From an uncultured Bryobacterales bacterium (lineage in GTDB: Bacteria > Acidobacteriota > Terriglobia > Bryobacterales > Bryobacteraceae): 29,869 nucleotides of DNA. The translations under genes and the position numbers were made by a program. Below are positions 15,793 through 23,889 of this stretch, piece by piece. Location of the stretch: NCBI GenBank assembly GCA_937959285.1, contig CALGAR010000021.1, forward strand, positions 1 to 29,869, in the 5' to 3' direction. Each line of letters opens with the position of its first letter. The first letter of the stretch is position 1. The notes beneath the pieces were generated by a model. It saw nothing but the letters and a program-made list of their open reading frames with translations, ran no database searches and was not told the origin of the DNA.

Positions 15793-15819
15793 CTTATAAG
15801 GGGTAGTTGGGGATGTTCC

Positions 15820-16656
15820 TTACCGCGCACCGGCAGGAGCGTTCGCGGCGCGAGCGGCCTTGATCTTCTTCGTCTCAAGGGCCTTCGACACCCAGTTATC
15901 CGCGATTTCCACTTCCTTCTTGTACTGCTCCGAATTCTCGGCCAAGTCAGCACGCTCACGAATCAGCAGGTTCAAGTAGGCCATCGCGTCGTCGTACTCC
16001 TGGTCAATCTCAAGGGCCTTCTCCAGGTTGCGGATGCCCTCTTCGATCAACGCTCCGTACTTCTCTTTCAACTCGTCACGAACCTTCTTATCCTTCAGCG
16101 GACCAGGCTCTTCAGGCTTCATGCCGAGTTTCGCACGTTCAGCCATTAGCGCGGGGTACCATTTCGCCCACGCAATCACGCCGAGGCTGTAGTATGCCTC
16201 CTTGTTCTGCGGATCCGCGCTTGCGAGCTTCTGGTACCACTCCTTGGCTTCGTCGAGCTTTCGCAGCTTCGCGTCCAGATCTACGATCCCCTGGGCCTCG
16301 CTGTAGTGGAGAGAAGCAAGGGACGCCAGCGCCACAGTATTGTTCGGCTCTTGCTCGAGGACCTTGAGGAAATTCTCCATCGCGGCCTTCGACATCCGCA
16401 GGTTCTCCTCGGACTGAGCGCCGGGGATGTATTGGTTCATGTAAGCGGTGGCAAGATACAGCCGGGCCGTCGGGTAGCCCGGATCCAACTGCACCGCAGC
16501 TTGAAAATGGTCTACCGCTTCCTGGTATTTCCCGTTCTTAAACGAATTGACGCCCTTGTTCAGGTGATCGCGAGCCTTCAGTTTTTCGCAGCCCGTACCA
16601 ATTAGGGCCAGAACGCCCACGGAAAGGGCGGCAACAACGATGGACTGGCGCTTCAT
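15820..16656 (-). CDS. TPR-repeat lipoprotein, last gene of the TonB/ExbBD operon
   Basis: This is a 278-residue exported protein with tetratricopeptide repeats. Its signal sequence MKRQSIVVAALSVGVLALIGTGC ends in a cysteine that could be lipidated, although GTGC is an imperfect lipobox. TPR-like units are visible: HLNKGVNSFKNGKYQEAVDH then LDPGYPTARLYLATAYMNQY; EQEPNNTVALASLASLHYSE; DPQNKEAYYSLGVIAWAKWY; and NLEKALEIDQEYDDAMAYLN. GAGGA precedes the ATG. It follows exbD by 16 bases, so the two are co-transcribed. Such a protein would sit in the periplasm and scaffold partners, perhaps parts of the TonB machinery, comparable in position to YbgF/CpoB in Tol operons; that function is inference. 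Confidence 0.85.
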   Translation of the reverse strand: MKRQSIVVAALSVGVLALIGTGCEKLKARDHLNKGVNSFKNGKYQEAVDHFQAAVQLDPGYPTARLYLATAYMNQYIPGAQSEENLRMSKAAMENFLKVLEQEPNNTVALASLASLHYSEAQGIVDLDAKLRKLDEAKEWYQKLASADPQNKEAYYSLGVIAWAKWYPALMAERAKLGMKPEEPGPLKDKKVRDELKEKYGALIEEGIRNLEKALEIDQEYDDAMAYLNLLIRERADLAENSEQYKKEVEIADNWVSKALETKKIKAARAANAPAGAR

Positions 16657-16672
16657 TGTCTCATCCTCTAAC

Positions 16673-17101
16673 CTAGAGTCCTGCCTCGACCTTCGCCGTC
16701 ATGAGGCCGATCTTATCGATGCCGGCGCCCTTGGCGATATCGATCGCCCGAGCCACCACCTGGAACTCGATATCGGGATCGCCCTTGACGAAGACTACGC
16801 GCTCAGCGCGGGTCTTGAAGATCTCTTCGAGACGCGGTCCCAGCCTCTGCTCGTCTGTCGGCTCCGTGTTGAGCATCATGCTGCGATCCTTGTTGATGAT
16901 GATCACGACGGTGCGATCCTGCGCCGGATTCGGAGGTGGTGCGTTCGGCGGTGGCGGCTGAGGCACCAGAGCTTCAAGGCCCTTGGGCTTCAGCGGCGTA
17001 ACCACCATAAAGATGATTAGCAGCACCAGCAGCACGTCGATCAGCGGCGTCATGTTGATTTCAGCCTTGGGGCCGCCACCCCCGCCAACTGCCATTGCCA
17101 T
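16673..17101 (-). CDS. exbD: ExbD/TolR-type biopolymer transport protein (second copy)
   Basis: This is an inner-membrane proton-channel component with one membrane segment (142 residues). INMTPLIDVLLVLLIIFMVV holds the conserved membrane Asp22 that carries protons. A proline-rich patch (PQPPPPNAPPPN, residues ~47-58) follows, then the periplasmic domain ending ARAIDIAKGAGIDKIGLMTAK. The ATG at 17101 has a strong TAAGGAG eight bases upstream. The polyproline patch and glycine-rich N-terminus distinguish it from the neighbouring copy, so the two ExbD proteins probably form a mixed channel or serve different TonB partners. Confidence 0.93.
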   Translation of the reverse strand: MAMAVGGGGGPKAEINMTPLIDVLLVLLIIFMVVTPLKPKGLEALVPQPPPPNAPPPNPAQDRTVVIIINKDRSMMLNTEPTDEQRLGPRLEEIFKTRAERVVFVKGDPDIEFQVVARAIDIAKGAGIDKIGLMTAKVEAGL

Positions 17102-17137
17102 AAGAATTACTCCTTAATAAGGTCTTACACCAACGCC

Positions 17138-17590
17138 TTACAGACCGCCTGCTGACGCCTGGCTGGCTGCAGCGCCCTCCGGCTTAATTTCCTCTGTGAG
17201 CAACCCGAGCTGATCCACACCACCTGCCCGGAGATTGTCAACAACTTCGACAACTCTCTCGTAGCGCGCACGGGCGTCGCTCTTGATATACACCATCCGG
17301 TCCAACCGGTTCGTCAAAAGATCCTTCACCCGGCTTGGAAGCTGATCCGGAGGCATTGGATCCGACCCGAGATAGGTCTTCCCATCGCGCGTCACAGCGA
17401 TAAGGATAGCGTCCTCTTTGTCGGCCGCATCCATCGGCGATGGGTTATGCGCCTTCGCCATGTCGACCGAGACACCTTTTGACAACATCGGCGTGATGAC
17501 GATGAAGATGATCAGCAGCACCAGCATGATATCCACCATCGGCGTCACGTTGATGTCGGCCATTACATCCGGCGCTTTCGGTTTTCTCAT
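17138..17590 (-). CDS. exbD: ExbD/TolR-type biopolymer transport protein (first copy)
   Basis: This is an ExbD/TolR homologue of 150 residues. The membrane segment DINVTPMVDIMLVLLIIFIV carries the proton-relay Asp20; the periplasmic domain ends RYERVVEVVDNLRAGGVDQLGLLTE. I prefer the ATG at 17590, because GGAGG lies seven bases before it; an in-frame ATG seven codons upstream (17611) would place that ribosome-binding site inside the gene. With exbB, the second exbD and tonB it forms the energy-transducing complex that drives TonB-dependent uptake from the proton motive force. Confidence 0.93.
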   Translation of the reverse strand: MRKPKAPDVMADINVTPMVDIMLVLLIIFIVITPMLSKGVSVDMAKAHNPSPMDAADKEDAILIAVTRDGKTYLGSDPMPPDQLPSRVKDLLTNRLDRMVYIKSDARARYERVVEVVDNLRAGGVDQLGLLTEEIKPEGAAASQASAGGL

Positions 17591-17632
17591 ATATCGTCCT
17601 CCAGCTGCCACACCCGGCGCTCAGGGGGCCGA

Positions 17633-17653
17633 GCTCCTGTGTTTTACAGGAGC
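17633..17653 (-). other. Perfect 8-bp stem-loop between exbB and exbD
   Basis: GCTCCTGT (17633-17640) pairs with ACAGGAGC (17646-17653) around a five-base loop. It sits in the 115-base gap between exbB and the first exbD and has no U-tract on the coding strand. It may be an mRNA-stabilising or processing structure that sets the ExbB:ExbD ratio, rather than a terminator. Confidence 0.4.
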
Positions 17654-17705
17654 CCGGACGGACTGACTCGCAGGTGTGTCTCTCGGAACTATCTCCAGGC
17701 TGCGA

Positions 17706-18446
17706 TTACTTCGCCGCGCGGCTCTGGGAAGCCCGCTTCAGGAAGTAATCAATCAACTCCGAGCTGGAATTCCCCATCTCCACGTCAAAGGCTTCAACAC
17801 GGTTGGTGAAGTAGTTGAACATCCAGACCGCGGGCACCGCGACGAACAGACCGATAGCTGTTGCTACGAGCGCCTCGGCGATACCGGCCGACACAGCACC
17901 CAGACCAGCGCTCTTCTCGGTAGCGATGCCCCTGAACGCGCCGATGATGCCGACGACGGTGCCGAACAGACCGACAAACGGAGCGGTGGAGCCGATGGTT
18001 GCCAAGCTGCTGACGCCGCGCTTCATCTCCGCACGGACAATCGCCTCAGCCCGCTCCAGCGCACGCTTGGAAGCTTCGACTTCATCACCCGAAATGTCGT
18101 TGCTCATCTGGTGAGCGCGGAACTCCTGCAAACCGGCAACGACGACTTTCGCCAGGTGGCTCTTCTTGTACCGGTCCGCAATCTTGATGGCCTCATCGAG
18201 CTTGCCATCGCGCAGCGCTCCGGCCACGGAGGAGGCGAAGAGCCGAGACTGCTTTCGAGCGGCGCCAAAGGCGATCAGACGGTCAATCATGACGCCGATC
18301 GACCACGCCGACATGATGAAAAGAGCGATAACCACGCCCTTGCCAACCGGGGTCATTGTTGCCCACATGTGGCGCGGGTCGAAGCTAACGACTGGAGCGC
18401 CCTCCTGGAGCAACATCATTGCCCATACTTGAAGCTGAAGATACAT
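17706..18446 (-). CDS. exbB: ExbB/TolQ/MotA-type proton channel protein
   Basis: This is the larger channel subunit of the energy-transducing complex (246 residues). It has three membrane segments: about 34-57 (GVVIALFIMSAWSIGVMIDR), about 142-165 and about 189-210. The second and third carry the family stretch TIGSTAPFVGLFGTVVGIIG and EALVATAIGLFVAVPAV, with the conserved threonine/proline pattern for proton passage. Between the first two lies a cytoplasmic helical region. The ATG at 18446 has AGGAGAG upstream. Gene order tonB, exbB, exbD, exbD supports ExbB rather than Tol; the surrounding genes contain no tolB or pal. Confidence 0.94.
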   Translation of the reverse strand: MYLQLQVWAMMLLQEGAPVVSFDPRHMWATMTPVGKGVVIALFIMSAWSIGVMIDRLIAFGAARKQSRLFASSVAGALRDGKLDEAIKIADRYKKSHLAKVVVAGLQEFRAHQMSNDISGDEVEASKRALERAEAIVRAEMKRGVSSLATIGSTAPFVGLFGTVVGIIGAFRGIATEKSAGLGAVSAGIAEALVATAIGLFVAVPAVWMFNYFTNRVEAFDVEMGNSSSELIDYFLKRASQSRAAK

Positions 18447-18499
18447 TGTGTTCTCTCCTGCGAGTTATTCCCTTGCTTGAAAATGCTGACTAGACTGTC

Positions 18500-19270
18500 C
18501 TACTGGCTCAACGTGAAGTTCACGTCGATTTGAGTCACTACTTCGACCGGCTCTCCATTAAGAAGCGTCGGCTGGTAGACCCACTGCTTGACTGCCTCTG
18601 TTGCGGCCTGCACCAGAAGCGGATGGCCGCTGACGAGGGTCAAATTCTGAATCGTGCCATCCTTGCCAATGATGGCGTTGAAGCGAACCGTTCCGGAAAT
18701 TCGCGCCTGCTTCGCCAGAGGCGGATAGATCGGGCGGGGCTGCCGGATCAGCTTCGCTTGCTGCACGTTTCCACCCACACGGATTCGCTGCGGCGTTGCC
18801 GGCTTCGGCTCCTCCTTCGGCGGCGGCGGGGGAGGCGGCGGAGCGGCTGCCGGAACCGATCCAAGGATGCCTCCAATTACGCCCCCAGCCGTGCCTCCCG
18901 GCACGCCTCCGGGCACTCCACCGACGACACCCACGGCACCCTCCATCGGAGGCGGAAGCTCGTCTTCCTTAATCATTGCGATCTCTTTCGGAATCTGCTT
19001 GGGAGCCATCAGCCTCCCCGCGTCAAACTGACGTGGAATCACCTTCACTACCTTCACGGGGGCTGCGGCAGCAGGCGGCGGGGGAGGTGGCGGCGGTGGC
19101 GGTGGCTGAATCAAAAGACTGGTGAGCTGCGCCTTGGGGAGCACGTCCGGGTTCAGAAGCGGTATCAATATCAACACGGCTATGACCCCAATCTGGAGCA
19201 CGAACGACAGCATCACCGTCCAGGACTTGTTGGTCTTACCTGTCCCTTCGACGAAGGTTTGATCGAACAT
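18500..19270 (-). CDS. tonB: Energy transducer TonB with polyproline linker
   Basis: This second TonB in the window (256 residues) differs from the one at 10956 in having a short cytoplasmic tail, a membrane anchor at about 17-40 (SWTVMLSFVLQIGVIAVLIL), and a linker with two proline runs (about 56-66 and again before KEEPKPATP) separated by a glycine/valine-rich stretch (VGGVPGGVPGGTAGG). The C-terminal TonB domain reads RPIYPPLAKQARISGTVRFN, GKDGTIQNLTLVSGHPLL and AVKQWVYQPTLLNGEPVEVV. It leads the exbB-exbD-exbD-TPR genes and lies 97 bases after secF. GAAAGGA precedes the ATG. Confidence 0.93.
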   Translation of the reverse strand: MFDQTFVEGTGKTNKSWTVMLSFVLQIGVIAVLILIPLLNPDVLPKAQLTSLLIQPPPPPPPPPPPAAAAPVKVVKVIPRQFDAGRLMAPKQIPKEIAMIKEDELPPPMEGAVGVVGGVPGGVPGGTAGGVIGGILGSVPAAAPPPPPPPPKEEPKPATPQRIRVGGNVQQAKLIRQPRPIYPPLAKQARISGTVRFNAIIGKDGTIQNLTLVSGHPLLVQAATEAVKQWVYQPTLLNGEPVEVVTQIDVNFTLSQ

Positions 19271-19367
19271 AGCGTTGTCCTTTCCGAGCCGCTCGGCTGG
19301 GGGCCCCGGCGCTCCGCGTCCCGCGCACGCCAGACCCCAATCGCCGGCTTAATCACTTCATGTCAGT

Positions 19368-20582
19368 TCACCTGACCGACTTAACCGACGGTCGCCGGGC
19401 AGATTCCCTGGCCGCGGCGCCTGCCGCGGGAGTCGCTCTCTTTCGCTTCTCCTGGAAATCGTGCCAAAAGACCAGTATCGGGCTGGCGATGAAGATCGAC
19501 GAATACGTGCCTACCAGAATCCCCACCACCAGTGCGAATGAAAACCCTCGAAGCACGGGACCGCCGAAGAGGAACAACGCGAGCACGGTAAGGAACGTCA
19601 GACCCGACGTCATAACCGTCCGGCTCAGCGTCTGGTTGATGCTGCTGTTAATGATTGAATACAGCGATTCCCGGCGTTGAATCTTGAGATTCTCACGGAT
19701 CCGGTCGAAGATCACGATCGTGTCGTTGATGGAGTAGCCCACCAGAGTCAACAGGGCTGCAACCACCGTGAGAGAAATCTCCTCGTTAAATACTGAAAAA
19801 AGTCCAATTGTAATAATGACGTCGTGAAAGATGGCCAGCACCGCGGCGACACCGTAGATCCACTCGAAGCGGAAGGCGATGTACACCAGCATGCCGCCGA
19901 GAGCATAGAGCGTAGCCAAAACAGCCTGACGCCGCAACTCCGCTCCAATCTTCGGTCCAACCATCTCCACGTTGCGGATCGAAAACGGAGCAGCGTACAT
20001 CTCCGACTTGATTACAGACAGCACTTGCGGTGTTACGCCCTGAACCGCGGACAGTTCATCGAGGCTCTTGACCAAGCCCGAGTGCGGCGCAGAATCGCGA
20101 AAATCCGTCAGCCTCTGAACCAAGCCCTGCAGTTCCTGCTCAGACATACCAACACCAGCGCGCTGGAGCGGATCCCTTAAGCGATCCGCAATCGCCTGGA
20201 CGCCTGCATTGTTGAAGTCTAGCTTACCTTCCTGCGCTCCGAAAGTCGCCGCGAGCGTTTCCACCATCTGACGGCGCGCTTCTGCCAGTTCGCGCTCGTC
20301 TCGCAGTTCCGTCGTCACAATCACTTCCGACGTACCGGAGATATCCTGGACGCTGATCTCGCCCGGAATCCGCGCGGACAGAGCCGATCGAATCTGATCG
20401 GTCGGCGGCTGCTCAGCGAAGCGCACATACATCAGCGCGCCGCCCCTGAAGTCGATGCCGTAGCGCGGCCCGCCCTTGATCACAAGGCTGCCAACCGACA
20501 CCGCCAGAAGCACCAGCGAACCGATGATGAAGGGCCACTTCTTGCCCAGAAAATCAAAATTTGTGTTCTTGAATAATTCCAT
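19368..20582 (-). CDS. secF: Protein-export membrane protein SecF
   Basis: SecF works with SecD and YajC at the SecYEG translocon, using the proton motive force to pull exported proteins into the periplasm (404 residues). The first membrane segment is at about 16-36, followed by the signature YGIDFRGG (41-48). After the periplasmic domain come ALGGMLVYIAFRFEWIYGVA, FHDVIITIGLFSVF and GYSINDTIVIFDRIREN, the motifs of the SecF membrane half, ending with segments around GLTFLTVLALFLFGGPVLRG. The C-terminus is basic (EKRKRATPAAGAAARESARR). secF follows secD by 92 bases. The periplasmic domain appears longer than in E. coli SecF. Confidence 0.97.
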   Translation of the reverse strand: MELFKNTNFDFLGKKWPFIIGSLVLLAVSVGSLVIKGGPRYGIDFRGGALMYVRFAEQPPTDQIRSALSARIPGEISVQDISGTSEVIVTTELRDERELAEARRQMVETLAATFGAQEGKLDFNNAGVQAIADRLRDPLQRAGVGMSEQELQGLVQRLTDFRDSAPHSGLVKSLDELSAVQGVTPQVLSVIKSEMYAAPFSIRNVEMVGPKIGAELRRQAVLATLYALGGMLVYIAFRFEWIYGVAAVLAIFHDVIITIGLFSVFNEEISLTVVAALLTLVGYSINDTIVIFDRIRENLKIQRRESLYSIINSSINQTLSRTVMTSGLTFLTVLALFLFGGPVLRGFSFALVVGILVGTYSSIFIASPILVFWHDFQEKRKRATPAAGAAARESARRPSVKSVR

Positions 20583-20674
20583 GCAACCTGTCGGACCGGT
20601 GCTTGAAAGCTTTAGACACCAGCCTCCCCGCGAAGGTTCCCGTAACCGTGATTCAAAACGTTACCACAATTCCC

Positions 20675-22294
20675 TTAGATACTCAAAGACGTGACTTGGC
20701 GCTTCCGCGCGATCGACGTCTCGAACAGAGTACGGGACACAAAGACCGCTGTAAACAAGTTAGCGACCAAGCCAATGACTAGCGTCACAGCGAAGCCGCG
20801 AACCGGCCCGGTACCGAAAATGAAGAGGAAGGCGCAGGAGACGACCGTGGTCACATGCGTGTCGATAATCGTGAGAAAGGCCTTGTTAAAACCTGCCTCG
20901 ATGGCGGCCATGATCGCCTTCCCTTCCCGCAACTCCTCGCGTATGCGCTCAAAAATCAGCACGTTGCTATCAACGGCCATACCGACCGTGAGAATGATGC
21001 CTGCGATACCAGGCAGTGTCAGCACAGCCTCAAAGTAGGCAAGCGCGGCGATCAGGATGATCGCATTGAGCACCAGCGTAACGGTCGCATTGATCCCCGC
21101 CTTCCGGTAATACACGAGCATCACGAGAATGACGGCGATCAGACCGACGATACCGGCGAAGAACCCTTGCTGGATCGAATCCGCGCCGAGGGACGGCCCA
21201 ACCGTTCTCTCCTCGAGGTAGACAATCGAAGCCGGCAGCGAGCCGGCCCGGAGTACTAGAGCCAGATCGGCCGCTTCTTGCTGGGATGCTGCCCCTGTGA
21301 TGCGGCCCTGGTCCTCAATTCGGTTCTGAATCGTCGGCGCGCTGCGCACCTGATTGTCCAGCACGATAGCCAGACGATTCCCAATGTTCGCTTCCGTAAA
21401 CCTTGCAAAGCGGTTCCGGGCGTCCTGGGTCAGGGTGAACTCCGTCTCCCACTTGCCAAACTCGTCCTGACTCGGCCGCGCATTCCGCAGGTCACGTCCT
21501 GTGATTACTGGAGTCCGGGCAAGCAAGTACCAGGCTTCGGCGGTATCCCCGCCGCGAGGCTGCTGGCGCACGAGCTTGGTGTTCAGGGGAAGAACGCCGC
21601 CGTGCTTGGCGCGGGCTGCTTCCTGGCTGGGGAACGGACCATCCTTCACTTCGTACAGCTCGAGCATGGCGGCTGTCTGGAGGATCTGCTTAATGCGGGC
21701 CGGATCGTCAACGCCCGGAAGCTGAACAAGAATCTCCCCTTCGCCGTCCGTGCGCTGCCGCTGCTGGACTACGGGCTCCGTCAGACCGAGGCCGTCAATG
21801 CGGCTCTCAATCGTCCTCATGCTGCGCTCTACCGTATCGCGGCGGAGGGCGATGGCTTCGGTCGGCTTCATCGTCATCCGGTAGTCCGTAGAGTTTACCG
21901 GCGTCAGATTCCAGGCCTGATACTCCTCGGAGATGATCCGGCGGAAATCGCCTGCCCGCTCTGAAGGTATGCCTTTGATGTTGATTTGAATCTGGTCCGC
22001 CGTTTCGATCGAGTTCGGATCGTTGCGGTCCATCGCAACGTAGTTGATACCTGCTCCTCGCAAATCTTCTTTGATCCGCTCGATGACCCGGTCCGCTTCC
22101 GCCTTGAATGCGTCCTGCACTTGAACCTGAAGGACCAGGTGGCTGCCGCCCTTCAGATCCAGTCCAAGGCGGATGTTGCGATTCCAATTGGCTACCAGTT
22201 CATCCTTGCTCTTCGGCAGGCCGATAATGCCGTACAGGCAGATGAGAATCGTAATGACGATCGTAGCCCACTTGTATTTCAGATTCTTTTGCAT
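20675..22294 (-). CDS. secD: Protein translocase subunit SecD
   Basis: This is the large partner of SecF (539 residues; about 600 in E. coli). The first membrane segment (about 9-27) is followed by LGLDLKGGSHLVLQVQV, the family's D.KGG signature. The periplasmic P1 domain contains RRDTVERSMRTIESRIDGLG and ILVQLPGVDDPARIKQI; the head includes FTLTQDARNRFARFTEANIG. The C-terminal membrane half has VGPSLGADSIQQGFFAGIVG, ILTVGMAVDSNVLIFERIRE and a closing FGTGPVRGFAVTLVIGLVAN. It lies 22 bases downstream of yajC, as in many bacteria. Confidence 0.97.
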   Translation of the reverse strand: MQKNLKYKWATIVITILICLYGIIGLPKSKDELVANWNRNIRLGLDLKGGSHLVLQVQVQDAFKAEADRVIERIKEDLRGAGINYVAMDRNDPNSIETADQIQINIKGIPSERAGDFRRIISEEYQAWNLTPVNSTDYRMTMKPTEAIALRRDTVERSMRTIESRIDGLGLTEPVVQQRQRTDGEGEILVQLPGVDDPARIKQILQTAAMLELYEVKDGPFPSQEAARAKHGGVLPLNTKLVRQQPRGGDTAEAWYLLARTPVITGRDLRNARPSQDEFGKWETEFTLTQDARNRFARFTEANIGNRLAIVLDNQVRSAPTIQNRIEDQGRITGAASQQEAADLALVLRAGSLPASIVYLEERTVGPSLGADSIQQGFFAGIVGLIAVILVMLVYYRKAGINATVTLVLNAIILIAALAYFEAVLTLPGIAGIILTVGMAVDSNVLIFERIREELREGKAIMAAIEAGFNKAFLTIIDTHVTTVVSCAFLFIFGTGPVRGFAVTLVIGLVANLFTAVFVSRTLFETSIARKRQVTSLSI

Positions 22295-22316
22295 GCTCAG
22301 ACTCGACGAATAACGC

Positions 22317-22631
22317 TTATTGCTTCTCTTCGGTAACCAGGCCGGAAACCGCGTTGCGCGCCACCTGCAGCTTGAGGTTGTCCGGCTTGACTCGAAGTAT
22401 CAGAGTATCATCGTTGTTGATTGTGACGATGGTCCCCACGATCCCTCCGGTTGTTACCACAGTATCTCCGTTCTTCAGCTCAGCCAGCATCTTCTGTTGC
22501 TGCTTCCGCTGGCGCTGCATGGGCAGGAAGAGCAGGAAGTAGAAGATCGCGAAGATTAGCAGAATCGGCAGGAAGCCCACCAACTGGTTGACTGGACTGG
22601 GCTGCTGGAAAACGATCAGATTCAGTAGCAC
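22317..22631 (-). CDS. yajC: Preprotein translocase subunit YajC
   Basis: This small single-span membrane protein (104 residues) associates with SecD and SecF. The membrane segment is at about 20-36 (FLPILLIFAIFYFLLFLPMQ), followed by basic RQRKQQQKMLAELKNGDTVV and the family's TTGGIVGTIVTINNDDTLIL. The start is a GTG at 22631 with AAGGG five bases upstream. The order tgt-yajC-secD-secF is the common bacterial arrangement. Confidence 0.95.
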   Translation of the reverse strand: MLLNLIVFQQPSPVNQLVGFLPILLIFAIFYFLLFLPMQRQRKQQQKMLAELKNGDTVVTTGGIVGTIVTINNDDTLILRVKPDNLKLQVARNAVSGLVTEEKQ

Positions 22632-22724
22632 GATTACCCTTAGGCGTAGGCCCTGACGGAGGGCGATCTAGCGATAGTTTTGCACGTTGTGATTGAGTTA
22701 CCACCGAGTGGCGGACCAATGTAC

Positions 22725-23867
22725 TCAGACTTCGTCCGCCTTCGAGGAACGCACAGCCTCCAGAAAGGTCGTGAATACCCCAAGCACTATAGCCTGACGC
22801 ATCCGCCGCATCCTGTCAAGGTAATGATGCAGATTGTGGAGCGTGGCAAGCGTTGAAAATAAGATTTCTTTCGCCTGGAACAAGTGCCTCAGATAAGCAC
22901 GTGAGTAGTTGCGGCAGGTATAGCACTCGCAGGACTCATCCAAAGGTCGGTTGTCATCCCGATAGCGTGCCTGCTTAATGACAATCCGACCATTGTTCGT
23001 AAACAGATATCCATTGCGGGCGTTGCGCGACGGCAGCACGCAGTCCATCATATCTATGCCTCGCGCGACATACTCCGGCAGCTCGTCCGGCATGCCCACG
23101 CCCATGACATAGCGCGGACGATCCTCGGGCAGAAGAGGGGTCGCCGCCTCCACCATCTCCATGCTCAGCTCCCGCGGCTCGCCGACCGACAATCCGCCGA
23201 TCGCATAACCTTCGGCATCCAATTCCCGAAGCTCCCCTGCACAGCGCCTCCTCAGGTCCGAAAACATCGACCCCTGCACGATCGGAAAGAGCGCCTGCCG
23301 GATCTCTCTTTCGTTCTGCCGCTGGCGGTAATGAGCGAAAGCTCGACGGGCCCAGCGAACAGTCAAATCCGTGGAAGCGGATGCCTCCTCGTAAGTCGCT
23401 GGATAGGGCAAGCACTCGTCGAGAACCATCATGATGTCGCTACCGAGCGCAAGCTGTACATCGACCGTGGATTCAGGCGTAAACAGGTGGGGATCGCCGT
23501 TCAAGTGCGAGCGGAAGAGCACTCCCTCTTCCTTCACGCGGCGCAGACCGTTCAGGCTGAAAACCTGGAAACCTCCGGAATCCGTGAGGATGGCTCGCGG
23601 CCAGTTCATAAATTTGTGAAGGCCGCCGAATGACTGGATCAAATCATGTCCGGGACGCAGATAAAGGTGGTAGGTGTTCGCGAGAATGATCTTCGCGTCC
23701 AGGTCGCACAGAAGTTCCCGCTGCGTCAGCCCTTTCACGGTCGCCTGCGTGCCGACAGGCATAAAGACCGGTGTTTCGATGGTTCCGTGAGGAGTATGCA
23801 GGAGACCGGCCCGTGCCCCTGTGTGGGGGCATCGAGCCACGATTTCAAAACGGAGAGATTGCCCCAA
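22725..23867 (-). CDS. tgt: tRNA-guanine transglycosylase (queuine/preQ1 insertion)
   Basis: This enzyme swaps guanine 34 of Asp, Asn, His and Tyr tRNAs for preQ1, on the way to queuosine (380 residues, normal). Asp96 in LTDSGGFQVFSL is the general acid/base, and Asp275 in MMDCVLPSRNARNGYLF is the nucleophile. Zinc ligands Cys313, Cys315 and Cys318 (CECYTC) and His344 have the same spacing as in known enzymes. SCECYTCRNYSRAYLRHL is highly characteristic. The apparent start is a TTG at 23867, giving MGQSLRFEIVARC, where families normally begin MRFEV; no better start is visible. It leads the yajC-secD-secF run. Confidence 0.96.
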   Translation of the reverse strand: MGQSLRFEIVARCPHTGARAGLLHTPHGTIETPVFMPVGTQATVKGLTQRELLCDLDAKIILANTYHLYLRPGHDLIQSFGGLHKFMNWPRAILTDSGGFQVFSLNGLRRVKEEGVLFRSHLNGDPHLFTPESTVDVQLALGSDIMMVLDECLPYPATYEEASASTDLTVRWARRAFAHYRQRQNEREIRQALFPIVQGSMFSDLRRRCAGELRELDAEGYAIGGLSVGEPRELSMEMVEAATPLLPEDRPRYVMGVGMPDELPEYVARGIDMMDCVLPSRNARNGYLFTNNGRIVIKQARYRDDNRPLDESCECYTCRNYSRAYLRHLFQAKEILFSTLATLHNLHHYLDRMRRMRQAIVLGVFTTFLEAVRSSKADEV

Positions 23868-23889
23868 ACCACTATTCTAGAGTGAAATG

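Noticed and set aside
17676..18533. 285-codon plus-strand frame opposite exbB
   Set aside because: Shadow of exbB; no ribosome-binding site, and a composition of Arg/His/Asp typical of antisense frames.
18500..19270. Reading the tonB-exbB-exbD set as a Tol-Pal system (TolQ, TolR, TolA)
   Set aside because: No tolB or pal is present, the protein has a clear TonB C-terminal domain rather than a long TolA helix, and there are two ExbD copies.
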